DNA of 64,000 nt, from contig RFMZ01000219.1 of the NCBI GenBank assembly GCA_009927445.1, positions 1 through 64,000 of the forward strand, written 5' to 3'. The DNA comes from Betaproteobacteria bacterium. Lineage in GTDB: Bacteria; Pseudomonadota; Gammaproteobacteria; Burkholderiales; Burkholderiaceae. The translations under genes and the position numbers were made by a program. Positions 25,259-34,256 of this stretch are shown one piece after another. How positions within the stretch are numbered: position 1 is the stretch's first letter; each line of letters opens with the position of its first letter. Under the pieces are notes generated by a model, which was given only the letters and a program-made list of their open reading frames with translations, was not told the origin of the DNA and did not search any database.

Positions 25259-26158
25259 TCAACCGCGAGTCGATCCTGAAGAGCCACGAATACCCGCCCT
25301 TGAGGCCATCATCAAACGTTCTACAAGTTGTAAGTCTTGCTCATTTTTTAGTAAAGCGCCGGCCAACATCGGAATTGACGAAGCCGTTTGAGCATCAATC
25401 TCCGCTGAACTTATTTGTTCAGCTATCAGCAAGCGTAACCAATCAAGAAACTCCGATGTGGATGGCTTTTTCTTCAGACCAGGCGCGTCACGTAAGGAAA
25501 AAAAAGTGTCTAGCGCTGCCCGTAAAACATCCGCGTGCAATTCTGGAAAATGGACATGCACAATACTACTTAGTGTGGTGCGATCTGGAAAACGAATGTA
25601 ATGGAAAAAACACCGCCTTAAAAAAGCGTCCGGTAGATCTTTTTCATTATTCGAAGTAACAATAACTAGAGGCCGATGCACCGCACTAATTGTTTCGCGC
25701 GTTTCATAGACATGAAATTGCATTTGATCTAGTTCACGTAATAAATCATTCGGAAACTCAATATCCGCTTTATCGATTTCATCAATGAGGAGGACTACCG
25801 GCTTAGGCGCTGTAAATGCCTGCCACAAAACACCCTGCATAATATAGTTGCGAATATCTTTGACTTTTTCGTCACCAAGTTGCGAATCCCGCAAACGAGA
25901 GACTGCGTCGTATTCATACAGACCTTGATGAGCCTTCGTGGTAGATTTGATATGCCATTGTAAAAGAGGACGCTCAAGAGCAACTGCAACCTCCTGCGCC
26001 AACATCGTTTTACCAGTGCCTGGCTCACCTTTGATTAGTAACGGACGCTGTAGCGTTAGAGCGGCGTTGACAGCTAATTTTAAGTCGTCAGTAGCAACAT
26101 AACGCTCCGTACCGTTAAATTGCATATTTTTTTTGGGGGATGAATTCAAAGAGGTCAT
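25259..26158 (-). CDS. MoxR-family AAA+ ATPase
   Basis: A 299-residue MoxR/CoxD-type ATPase: Walker A GEPGTGKT (44-51), Walker B VVLLIDEIDKAD (about 119-130), sensor region IVTSNNEKDLPDAF. It works with VWA proteins as a chaperone for cofactor insertion. It lies upstream of the CoxE-like gene on the same strand, about 125 bases away. Ribosome sites before ATG 26158 and ATG 26125 are both poor. Its length and motifs show an intact gene. Confidence 0.9.
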   Translation of the reverse strand: MTSLNSSPKKNMQFNGTERYVATDDLKLAVNAALTLQRPLLIKGEPGTGKTMLAQEVAVALERPLLQWHIKSTTKAHQGLYEYDAVSRLRDSQLGDEKVKDIRNYIMQGVLWQAFTAPKPVVLLIDEIDKADIEFPNDLLRELDQMQFHVYETRETISAVHRPLVIVTSNNEKDLPDAFLRRCFFHYIRFPDRTTLSSIVHVHFPELHADVLRAALDTFFSLRDAPGLKKKPSTSEFLDWLRLLIAEQISSAEIDAQTASSIPMLAGALLKNEQDLQLVERLMMASRAGIRGSSGSTRG

Positions 26159-26250
26159 TAAAAGCCAAATGTAGAAAAGAGGTAAAAAAGCACGTTAACT
26201 CCAATTATCGTATATTTTGATCTTTTTACCACTCCTCGACATGATCCACG

Positions 26251-26274
26251 AATCGGGTTCTAAATTACCCGATT
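26251..26274. repeat. Hairpin downstream of aceE
   Basis: AATCGGGT (26251-26258) and ACCCGATT (26267-26274) pair perfectly around an eight-base AT-rich loop. It lies about 30 bases after the aceE stop on the minus strand. No T-run follows, so it is at best a weak terminator or an RNA-stabilising hairpin. Confidence 0.5.
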
Positions 26275-26302
26275 GTTTACTCGATCTTTACAATGATATT
26301 GA

Positions 26303-28948
26303 TCATTCTTGGATATTCGCTAAGACCGCTTGCACAATACTTTGTGCGTCCACTCCAAAATAATCTCTCAACACTGCCCGTGTATCACTTCGTCCAAAAC
26401 CGTCAGTACCCAGCGTAATATACTTTCGCCCTTCTGGAATATATGCTCGGATACTCTCTGGCACAGCATGTACATAGTCGGTTGCCGCAATAATCAAACC
26501 CGCACTTTGGAGAAGTTGCTGGGTAATAAATGCCATATCTACACCTGTCTTTGAATCAATCTTTTGCGTCATTTGATTTTTTTCGACTAATTTTCCATCC
26601 CTAGCTAATTCACTCCAACTAGTCACACTAAATACAGTGGCATGAATACCATGCTCGAATAGTAAATCAGCCGCTCGGATTACTTCATTCAAAATCGCAC
26701 CAGAGCCTAATAAAGTAACTTGTCGATTGGTGGTATGCACTACTGCTTTTTTGAGTAAATAACAACCGCGAATAACATCCTGCGCACATCCCAGAGGGAC
26801 ATTTTGTTGCGCATAATTTTCATTCACTAGAGTAATGTAATAAAAATAATCTTTTTGTTCTTCTAACATCTGCCGCATACCATGATCAATAATGATGGCT
26901 AATTCTGCAACAAAAGCTGGATCATAGGCTTTACAGTTGGGTATAGTGGCAGCGACTAAATGACTACTGCCATCTTGATGCTGCAAGCCTTCACCACTTA
27001 AAGTCGTTCTACCCGACGTGGCTCCTAATAAAAATCCTCTGGCCATTTGATCTGCTGCAGCCCAAATGGCATCACCAACGCGTTGAAAACCAAACATCGA
27101 GTAATAGATATAAAAAGGAATCATGGCCAGGCCATGCACACTATAGCTCGTGGCAGCCGCAGTCCAACTGGCAATAGCGCCTGCCTCACTAATACCCTCC
27201 TCTAAAATCTGTCCATCTAAAGCCTCTCGATAACTTAAGACAGAATCAATGTCCTCTGGCTCATAGTGTTGACCAACGCTCGAATAGATTCCAACTTGTT
27301 TAAAAAGGTTAGCCATCCCAAAAGTCCTTGCTTCATCAGCCACAATGGGAACTACCCGAGGGCCTAAAACTGGATCCTTTAGCAGATTACCTAACATCCG
27401 AACAAATGCCATCGTCGTTGACATCTCGCGATCATCTGGACTAATAGCAAATTTTGCGTAGCCAGATAATTCAGGGACTCGAATTGATTGACTATCCGTA
27501 AAACGTTTAGGTAAAGCACCTCCTAGTTTGACCCGTCTTGCAATTAAATACTGAAACTCTGGGCTATTTTCAGGCAGCTTAAAGAACTCTAAATTGATAG
27601 CCTGTTCATCGGTTAAAGGCAAATTAAACCGATTACGATAGGCAATTAAAGCGGCGCTATCTAACTTTTTTTGACTATGTGTAGTCATTTTTCCCTGACC
27701 AGTTTGGCCCATGCCATAGCCCTTTTTGGTATGTGCCAAAATAACTGTCGGCTGACCTGGATGGCGGATTGCTTGATCATAAGCCGCATAAATTTTGACA
27801 ATATCATGACCACCTCTCTTGAGCTGATCAATCTGTTCATCGGTCAAGCCTTGCACCAAGTTAGCCAACTCTGGGTTTTGTCCAAAGAAATTTTCTCGAT
27901 TAAAACGCCCGTCTTTGGCGGCAAAAGTTTGCATCTGACCATCCACTGTTTGAGCAAATGCTCGGTCTAGGGCGCCAGTTGTATCCCGGGCAAATAAGCC
28001 ATCCCAATCACTACCCCACAGAAGCTTAATGACATTCCAACCAGAACCACGAAATAATTTTTCGAGTTCGTTAATAATCTGACCGTTACCGCGAACTGGG
28101 CCGTCTAGGCGCTGTAAGTTACAGTTCACAACCCAAATTAAATTATCTAACTTTTCTCGAGATGCTAATGTCAGAGCACTCATGCTCTCTGGTTCGTCCA
28201 TTTCGCCATCCCCAAAGACTCCCCATACTTTTCTATGAGAACAGTCTAAAAGCTGACGATCTGTTAAATAACGCATAAAACGCGCGTGATAGATCGAACT
28301 AATCGGCCCAATACCCATAGAACCTGTTGGGAACTGCCAAAAATCTGGCATCAAAAAGGGATGTGGATAACTAGACAAGCCACGACTACCATTACTTTTT
28401 GCCGTAATTTCTTGTCGATAGTGGCTTAAATCTCGGGTATTTAGTCGACCTTCTAAAAAAGCGCGGGCATAGATCCCCGGCGCACTATGCGCTTGGAAAA
28501 AAACCAGGTCTTCGAATACCGTCTTTTCTCCAACAGTTTGCCTACCGCGAAAAAAATGATTAAATCCAACCTCAAATAAATCTGCCGCGCTGGCATAACT
28601 GGCAATATGGCCACCTAATTCACCATACTCTCCATTGGCTTTTGCAACCATCGCCAAAGCATTCCAACGCATCAGCGATGCAAGTTTTTCTTCGATAGCT
28701 AAATCACCAGGAAAGTGCGGTTGTTGATTAACCGGTATTGAGTTGACATACGGTGTTACTAAATCTGGTACCCAATTAATTTGATGCTGATTGGCAATCG
28801 TCATTAGCTGATGCAATATAAACTTTGCGCGCTCATGATCACCAGATGCTAAAAATCCTAAAAAAGCCTCTGTCCATTCCGCAGTTTCTATGGGGTCAGG
28901 ATCAAGATCTTGGATATCTGATGATTTTGAGTTTATTGGAGCATTCAT
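26303..28948 (-). CDS. aceE: Homodimeric 2-oxo acid dehydrogenase E1 (AceE type)
   Basis: An 881-residue E1 component of the pyruvate dehydrogenase type, close to the usual AceE length (about 887). The thiamine-diphosphate motif starts at GDGEMDEPES and ends at VVNCNLQRLDG. It decarboxylates pyruvate, or a related 2-oxo acid, and passes the acyl group to E2. There are no E2 or E3 genes beside it, unlike a normal aceEF-lpd operon; instead an Lrp-type regulator is divergent 162 bases away. That arrangement resembles mdeB/mdeR of Pseudomonas putida, where the E1 prefers 2-oxobutyrate. It may be a second, specialised E1 or the only aceE with scattered partners. Confidence 0.93.
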   Translation of the reverse strand: MNAPINSKSSDIQDLDPDPIETAEWTEAFLGFLASGDHERAKFILHQLMTIANQHQINWVPDLVTPYVNSIPVNQQPHFPGDLAIEEKLASLMRWNALAMVAKANGEYGELGGHIASYASAADLFEVGFNHFFRGRQTVGEKTVFEDLVFFQAHSAPGIYARAFLEGRLNTRDLSHYRQEITAKSNGSRGLSSYPHPFLMPDFWQFPTGSMGIGPISSIYHARFMRYLTDRQLLDCSHRKVWGVFGDGEMDEPESMSALTLASREKLDNLIWVVNCNLQRLDGPVRGNGQIINELEKLFRGSGWNVIKLLWGSDWDGLFARDTTGALDRAFAQTVDGQMQTFAAKDGRFNRENFFGQNPELANLVQGLTDEQIDQLKRGGHDIVKIYAAYDQAIRHPGQPTVILAHTKKGYGMGQTGQGKMTTHSQKKLDSAALIAYRNRFNLPLTDEQAINLEFFKLPENSPEFQYLIARRVKLGGALPKRFTDSQSIRVPELSGYAKFAISPDDREMSTTMAFVRMLGNLLKDPVLGPRVVPIVADEARTFGMANLFKQVGIYSSVGQHYEPEDIDSVLSYREALDGQILEEGISEAGAIASWTAAATSYSVHGLAMIPFYIYYSMFGFQRVGDAIWAAADQMARGFLLGATSGRTTLSGEGLQHQDGSSHLVAATIPNCKAYDPAFVAELAIIIDHGMRQMLEEQKDYFYYITLVNENYAQQNVPLGCAQDVIRGCYLLKKAVVHTTNRQVTLLGSGAILNEVIRAADLLFEHGIHATVFSVTSWSELARDGKLVEKNQMTQKIDSKTGVDMAFITQQLLQSAGLIIAATDYVHAVPESIRAYIPEGRKYITLGTDGFGRSDTRAVLRDYFGVDAQSIVQAVLANIQE

Positions 28949-29110
28949 TTATATTCGTGGTTTACAAGTTTAAGGGTTGAAGGTCATTGCAATAGCAAAA
29001 CAACTCAGTTTCATCATAAAGATTTTTTGATAAAATATGATGCTAATTATTGGTCTAAAATTCTTTAAAACCATATAAAATACTGAATAAATTAAATTTT
29101 AAGGAATTTT

Positions 29111-29575
29111 ATGCCGCTTGATCTGACAGATATCAGAATCCTTCACGAACTTCAAAAAGACAGCTCGATGAGCAATGTTGAGCTAGCTAAACGTGTTCAT
29201 CTGTCCCCATCACCCTGTTTAATGCGCGTCAAATCACTCAGAGATCGCGGCATCATTAGAAATTATGTGGCACTGGCAGATCCCAAGTTGTTGGGACTTG
29301 ATCTAAATGTCTTTATCTCCATTAGCCTAAAAGAACAGTCTAAAGCGGCCTTAGCAGAATTTGAAAAATGTATTTCTGAGCATGACGAAGTCATGGAGTG
29401 CTATCTCATGACTGGCGATAGTGATTATCTAATACGAGTAGCAATATCCGATATCGGCGCTTTAGAAAAATTCATCCTAGAACAACTCACACCAATTCCA
29501 GGCATCGAAAAGATACGTTCGAGTTTTGCACTCAAACAAGTTCGGTATAAAACTGCACTTCCCCTTCCAAAATAA
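29111..29575 (+). CDS. Lrp/AsnC-family regulator
   Basis: A 154-residue Lrp/AsnC regulator: N-terminal winged helix-turn-helix (DLTDIRILHELQKDSSMSN, then HLSPSPCLMRVKSL) and a C-terminal RAM ligand-binding domain with the typical MTGDSDYLIRV. AAGGAA precedes the start. These proteins sense amino acids and often control a divergent gene, here the AceE-type E1. It is the only conventional DNA-binding regulator in the window. Confidence 0.93.
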   Translation: MPLDLTDIRILHELQKDSSMSNVELAKRVHLSPSPCLMRVKSLRDRGIIRNYVALADPKLLGLDLNVFISISLKEQSKAALAEFEKCISEHDEVMECYLMTGDSDYLIRVAISDIGALEKFILEQLTPIPGIEKIRSSFALKQVRYKTALPLPK

Positions 29576-29715
29576 AAAAGCTACTTATCTTTTCATATTC
29601 TATTTTTTCCTCAAACTGACTAAGCGGCTTAACTCCCAATCACCAGAATGAAATGGCTTGGAATAAACACACCAGCTCTTTATAATAAGGTCATCTTTAG
29701 CGCCATTGCCATGCT

Positions 29716-30291
29716 ATGCCCATCTACATGAAAAATCTGTTCGTCAATCAGTTGAAATCTCACTCAGGGTTTTTCTTTGCACCTTGGGTACTACTATTCG
29801 TGCTTTCTGGAATAATTCCTTCGATATCTTTCTCGCAGTCCACTAGTTCACCAAAGAAACAATCACATGCCCATCAACACGGCAAAGGTAGTCTAGAACT
29901 CACCCTTGAAAAAAACATCCTCAATGGGACATTAGAACTCCCCCTCGAAGCACTTCTTGGCTTTGAACACTCCCCTAAGACCTCTGCAGAAAAATTAGCG
30001 CTATCAACCTTAGAAAAAAGCTTAGCATCGCTTCATTTATGGTTTACAGTGAGTAAAAATGCCAGTTGTACTGAAAGTAAAACTAGTTTTGAACGCCAAA
30101 CAAGCAGTAAACATAGTGATCTCCTTTATACCTTCAGTTTTATCTGCGAAAAACCAGAAGCACTCCAAGAATTGCATCTATTATTTTTAAAAGAATACCA
30201 AAGAGTTCAAGAAATACAAGTGATCTATGTTAATCAAGTAGGGCAGCGCTCTATCGTCGTAAAACGAAACTCTCCAATCCTACGTTTTTAA
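29716..30291 (+). CDS. zrgA: ZrgA-like periplasmic zinc-binding protein (DUF2796)
   Basis: A 191-residue exported protein; signal peptide to about residue 41 (IPSISFSQ). The mature N-terminus HAHQHGKGSLEL is the hallmark of DUF2796/ZrgA proteins, which bind zinc for an ABC importer in Vibrio. ATG 29728 is an alternative start. It is followed, with short spacers or overlaps, by an ATPase, a permease and a DUF3299 protein, matching a zrg-type operon. I see no long extra histidine-rich region, only the N-terminal cluster. No convincing Zur box was found upstream. Confidence 0.8.
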   Translation: MPIYMKNLFVNQLKSHSGFFFAPWVLLFVLSGIIPSISFSQSTSSPKKQSHAHQHGKGSLELTLEKNILNGTLELPLEALLGFEHSPKTSAEKLALSTLEKSLASLHLWFTVSKNASCTESKTSFERQTSSKHSDLLYTFSFICEKPEALQELHLLFLKEYQRVQEIQVIYVNQVGQRSIVVKRNSPILRF

Positions 30292-30300
30292 GAATTCCAT

Positions 30301-30996
30301 TTGAACACGCTAAAAAATATTATCCAGGTGAAGAATTTAACTTTTGCATGGCCAACATGTAAGCCGCTGTTCAATCAATTTAACCTGCAGATTGAGCGTC
30401 ATCAAAAAACCTATATCGCCGGTGCTAGCGGCAGCGGTAAAAGTACCTTACTCAATTTATTAGCTGGAGTCTTAGATACTGCGCAAGGAGAAATTTGGTT
30501 TAATGACCATGCTTTTCATCAATTGTCCAGATCCCAAAAAGACAAAATTCGTGGGCAAGAAATGGGTTTTATTTTTCAGCAATTCAATCTAATTCCCTAC
30601 CTGAGCACCCTTGACAATATTATCCTGCCTCTCAACCTATTTCATAGCCGTAAAAAAGCCGCTCTTGATCTATTTGAATCAACACAAGACGCTGCTGTGT
30701 ATTTGATGGAGCGCCTCGCACTCCCTATCCAGCTTTTACGTCAACCAGTTTATCAATTATCAGTCGGTCAACAACAACGGGTCGCTGCTGCACGCGCTTT
30801 TATAGGTAACCCAAAAATTGTCATAGCCGATGAACCAAGCTCTGCACTAGATTGGGAAAACCAAGCGCAATTTCTCAAACTCTTTTTAGAACTTGGCCAA
30901 TCACAAAATATTACCCTCTTATTAGTGAGCCACGATGAACGATTAGCGCCTCACTTTGACCAAAGAATCAATTTACCCAATGGTTTGGGGCATTGA
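30301..30996 (+). CDS. ABC transporter ATPase (zinc, zrg type)
   Basis: A 231-residue LolD/MacB-like ATPase: Walker A GASGSGKS (about 39-46), signature LSVGQQQRVAAARAF (about 154), Walker B IVIADEPSSALD. It starts with TTG at 30301, nine bases after the zrgA-like stop, and its stop overlaps the permease start (ATGA). By context it energises zinc uptake; alone it could be called a lipoprotein- or macrolide-export ATPase. Confidence 0.88.
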   Translation: MNTLKNIIQVKNLTFAWPTCKPLFNQFNLQIERHQKTYIAGASGSGKSTLLNLLAGVLDTAQGEIWFNDHAFHQLSRSQKDKIRGQEMGFIFQQFNLIPYLSTLDNIILPLNLFHSRKKAALDLFESTQDAAVYLMERLALPIQLLRQPVYQLSVGQQQRVAAARAFIGNPKIVIADEPSSALDWENQAQFLKLFLELGQSQNITLLLVSHDERLAPHFDQRINLPNGLGH

Positions 30997-32225
30997 TGCG
31001 GTATTGGATTTGGCTCGCCCTGCAAAGTGCTATCTCTCGCAAAGGTGCACTGTTGATTATTGTTTTTTCAACAGCTATTTCAGTCGCACTGTTATTAGCA
31101 GTACTGAAAGTACGAGATGATACCAAAACAAGCTTTACCAATGCCATCAGCGGCGTTGATTTAATCGTCGGCTCTAAAGGCAGTCCAACTGAATTAATCC
31201 TTTATAGCGTCTTCCATATTGGTCGACCTACGAGTTTAATTTCAGGAAAATCAATTTCAGAGATACAAAAGATCAATCAGGTTAAATGGATAGTTCCTAT
31301 CCAACTCGGAGATACTTACCGCAGTTACCCAGTGGTTGGAACTAACTCCTATTTCTTTGATTCCATCAAGGCTCAAAATCGATCGCTGAGCTTTACTTCA
31401 GGTCAAGCATTTAGTGATCAAAAAGACCATGAGCTGGTCCTTGGTGCGAATGTCGCTAAACAATATAAGCATCGTATTGGGGACCGCATCATACTGTCCC
31501 ATGGAACGGGCAAAGGGCCGGCTCAAGATCATGCAAATAGCCCCTTTGTTGTTACCGGTATCCTGGCTGCTACGGGCACGCCTATTGATAATAGTGTTTT
31601 TATCTCAATTCAAAGCTTCAACAACTTACACGACGGATCAAAAAATCTCCAATTCGCGCAATTAGACTCAGCGCAATACACAGCTTTCTTAATTGGTCTA
31701 CAGCAGCGTTCTGCTGTTTTTTCAGTCCGTCGCCAAATAGACGCTCTAAAATCTTTTTCACTGATGGCAATCATGCCTGGCGTGGCTCTTGATGAATTGT
31801 GGCAAACGATGGAGATTGCTGAAAACGCCTTAATTCTTGTTTCACTAGGCGTTGTTTTAACTAGCATCTTTGGTATCATAGCCGCACTGATGGTCTCCCT
31901 CGAAGCACGTGGCCGAGAAATCGCCACGCTCAGAGCGATTGGTGCAAGGCCAAGTCAAATTTTCTTCTTTATTATTTGGGAAACTTTCATGATCAGCCTT
32001 TCTGGGATAGTTTTTGGCTGGGCCCTCCTACAAATTACGCTCCTCGTATTTTCCGAATGGTTTATGAAAGAATGGGGTATTCTAATCCAAAGTGGTTTAC
32101 CGTCTCAAAATGATGTTTTAGCCATCCTTTCAATCCTTGCAACCGCTCTTTTATGTTCAACTCTCCCAGCTATCAAAGCTTATCGCCTTGCATTACACGA
32201 GGGATTAAATCCACCAAGCATATGA
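30993..32225 (+). CDS. ABC transporter permease (FtsX/MacB type)
   Basis: A 410-residue permease with one N-terminal membrane helix, a large periplasmic domain (about 45-270) and three C-terminal helices, the FtsX/MacB layout. The cytoplasmic coupling stretch EARGREIATLRAIGA is typical. It overlaps the ATPase gene upstream and the DUF3299 gene downstream by four bases each, so all are translationally coupled. Together with the ZrgA-like protein it likely moves zinc. Confidence 0.88.
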   Translation: MMRYWIWLALQSAISRKGALLIIVFSTAISVALLLAVLKVRDDTKTSFTNAISGVDLIVGSKGSPTELILYSVFHIGRPTSLISGKSISEIQKINQVKWIVPIQLGDTYRSYPVVGTNSYFFDSIKAQNRSLSFTSGQAFSDQKDHELVLGANVAKQYKHRIGDRIILSHGTGKGPAQDHANSPFVVTGILAATGTPIDNSVFISIQSFNNLHDGSKNLQFAQLDSAQYTAFLIGLQQRSAVFSVRRQIDALKSFSLMAIMPGVALDELWQTMEIAENALILVSLGVVLTSIFGIIAALMVSLEARGREIATLRAIGARPSQIFFFIIWETFMISLSGIVFGWALLQITLLVFSEWFMKEWGILIQSGLPSQNDVLAILSILATALLCSTLPAIKAYRLALHEGLNPPSI

Positions 32226-32752
32226 AAAAATTAATCGTTTTAGGTCTTTCTATATTTCTGTCTGGTTTTTTGGTGCAAAACTCCCTTGCTCAAACCTATA
32301 AAGAAATATTTTGGGAAGAACTCATGCCGCCAGATTGGGCCAAGCAAATAGAAAAAGATTTCACGAAAATGAAACAGTTTGAATCCATGGAGGACAGTGA
32401 TCCCAAAACAGATTCACTCTATTCCAAATTAAGAAAACAATGGGATGAAGCCCCGATCTCTAAAAAATACATTGGTAAACCAATTCGCATCGCTGGTTAT
32501 GTCGTCCCCTTAGACGCGGATCGATCCAAAACGCGTGAATTTCTGATCGTACCTTACTTTGGCGCCTGTATTCATACTCCTCCCCCTCCAGCCAATCAAA
32601 TCATCCTTGTAATACCTCCGGCTGGCGGCTTAAAGGTCAGAAGTATGGACCCAGTCTGGGTCGAAGGTATTCTGACTGAGTCTAGATTGAATAGTGATAT
32701 GGGCGTGAGCGCTTATCAATTAAATGCTGCGAAGATCGCCCCATATAAATAA
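32222..32752 (+). CDS. DUF3299 periplasmic protein
   Basis: A 176-residue exported protein (signal peptide ending near NSLAQ) with the DUF3299 signature VPYFGACIHTPPPPANQ. ATG 32222 overlaps the permease stop by four bases; a longer frame starting at 32153 lies inside the permease and is not used. DUF3299 proteins are regularly found in zinc-responsive operons of this type; the Cys/His pair may bind metal. Last gene of the four-gene unit. Confidence 0.85.
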   Translation: MKKLIVLGLSIFLSGFLVQNSLAQTYKEIFWEELMPPDWAKQIEKDFTKMKQFESMEDSDPKTDSLYSKLRKQWDEAPISKKYIGKPIRIAGYVVPLDADRSKTREFLIVPYFGACIHTPPPPANQIILVIPPAGGLKVRSMDPVWVEGILTESRLNSDMGVSAYQLNAAKIAPYK

Positions 32753-32769
32753 TTTGCTCGAATAAAAAA

Positions 32770-33084
32770 TTAAGTTATCACGGAAAAAATGGGACTTCCC
32801 TCCTCTGTTGTAATTCTCTGAACACTTGCATACACCGAAGGTGGAATACTATCCTGGGAAAGTCTTCCAGTAACACGTAAACCACATGTCAAGTCTACAA
32901 CAACGACATCATAAGGCGCATTGACTGAAAATCCAGCAGGCGCCCTTCGTATCGTTGTCCAAGTTACTAACTCGCCTTCATCCGATACCTCAGTTTCTAT
33001 CAATTTTTGACAAAGACACTTTGCGCATACAGATACAACTTTGGCATATTGTTGCTGACATTTCTCACACTGATAGATGAGCAT
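32770..33084 (-). CDS. DUF35 OB-fold, zinc-ribbon protein
   Basis: A 104-residue protein with an N-terminal rubredoxin-like zinc ribbon (CEKC, then CAKC) followed by a short OB-fold (VTWTTIRRAPAGF onward). DUF35 proteins bind thiolases and shuttle or position acyl-CoA substrates. Its ATG at 33084 overlaps the thiolase stop (TGATG), so it is coupled to it; a GTG at 33087 is the alternative. It is the last gene of the long minus-strand block. Confidence 0.85.
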   Translation of the reverse strand: MLIYQCEKCQQQYAKVVSVCAKCLCQKLIETEVSDEGELVTWTTIRRAPAGFSVNAPYDVVVVDLTCGLRVTGRLSQDSIPPSVYASVQRITTEEGSPIFSVIT

Positions 33085-34256
33085 CACATATTGCCTCTTA
33101 AAATAGTTACCGTACAGGCAACGCCAGCACCACCTAGGTTATGTGTCATGCCAAGGCGGGCTTGCTGAACCTGATTTGAATGCTGATGTCGTAATTGCAG
33201 CGTCACTTCATAAATTTGACCAATGCCAGTCGCTCCTACAGGATGCCCCTTTGCTAACAACCCACCACTCGGATTAATAGCAATATCGCCATCTAAAGCA
33301 GTCCTACCTTCTATTGCCCAATATCCACCTTGGCCTCTAGGTACCAAGCCTAAATCTTCACTATCAATAATTTCAGCAATTGAAAAACAGTCATGTAACT
33401 CTACTAAGTCAATATTTTGAGGATTAACGCGAGCCTTTTCATAAGCTTGGGCAGCTGCAGTAACGTTGGCATGAAATGAAACAAGGTCCTGGTGGCCGCC
33501 TATATTTGGTGAGCCCCGAGTTTGTACGGAAGCTAAAACCTCCACGAGTGGATGCTTCAAATGTTGCGAAATTCGCTTGCTAACCTCCTTCGAAACTAAG
33601 ACTACTGCCGCTGCACCATCCGAGGTTGGACAGCAATCAAATAATAAAATCGGATCACAAATAGGAAGACTCGCCGCAATTTCTGGCTCACTGAGTATCG
33701 CTCCCATCTGAGCTAAAGGATTTTTTAAGCCATTACTTTTATTTTTGCGTACTACCGCAGAAACATGCGAACGGCTTGTCCCATATCGTGCCTCATGGCT
33801 TCGCCATGCAAGACCAAAAAGCCCAGGAAAAGTTAATCCGCTAGGGCCATCATTCTCGTTATCCATGGCACAATTGAGCGCTACAGTCGTTTGCTTAGTG
33901 GAGGCATGCGTCATCGTTTCAACCCCGACCGCAATAGCAATATCTGTTTGACCACTAGCGACAGCCAGATATGCATGTCTAAAAGCAATACCACCCGATG
34001 CACAAGCACCCTCAACTTTCGTACAAGGGATTGGAGGAAAGCCAATTCGATCGGCAACAAGTCCTGCAAGAATTTCTTTACCATTTAGCGGGCCGCTGAT
34101 AAAGTTTCCTAAATACAGCGCCCCAACCTCATCTCTTTCGACAGTGGACTCTAATAGGGCTTGTACTACTGCAGTGACCGCTAAATTTTCAATGCTTGTC
34201 TCGGAATGTTTTCCAAATGTAGTCGACCCTACCCCAGCAATATATACTTCACGCAT
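33084..34256 (-). CDS. Thiolase, SCP2/acetyl-CoA acetyltransferase type
   Basis: A 390-residue thiolase-fold protein. The nucleophile is Cys85 (EGACASGG); His338 (GHPVGATG) and His372 (THNLGG) complete the active site, with the last motif in the SCP2-thiolase form rather than the CxG form. With its DUF35 partner it probably cleaves a branched or aromatic 3-oxoacyl-CoA, as BbsAB does in benzylsuccinate breakdown. It overlaps the CoA ligase upstream by eight bases. Confidence 0.9.
   Translation of the reverse strand: MREVYIAGVGSTTFGKHSETSIENLAVTAVVQALLESTVERDEVGALYLGNFISGPLNGKEILAGLVADRIGFPPIPCTKVEGACASGGIAFRHAYLAVASGQTDIAIAVGVETMTHASTKQTTVALNCAMDNENDGPSGLTFPGLFGLAWRSHEARYGTSRSHVSAVVRKNKSNGLKNPLAQMGAILSEPEIAASLPICDPILLFDCCPTSDGAAAVVLVSKEVSKRISQHLKHPLVEVLASVQTRGSPNIGGHQDLVSFHANVTAAAQAYEKARVNPQNIDLVELHDCFSIAEIIDSEDLGLVPRGQGGYWAIEGRTALDGDIAINPSGGLLAKGHPVGATGIGQIYEVTLQLRHQHSNQVQQARLGMTHNLGGAGVACTVTILRGNM

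Noticed and set aside
25243-25659. 138-codon open frame on +
   Set aside because: It lies antisense inside the MoxR ATPase, which has all expected motifs; the frame has no recognisable features.
29576-29715. Zur box upstream of the zrgA-like gene
   Set aside because: Only a short TTATAATAA-like stretch is present; the two half-sites of a Zur operator are not.
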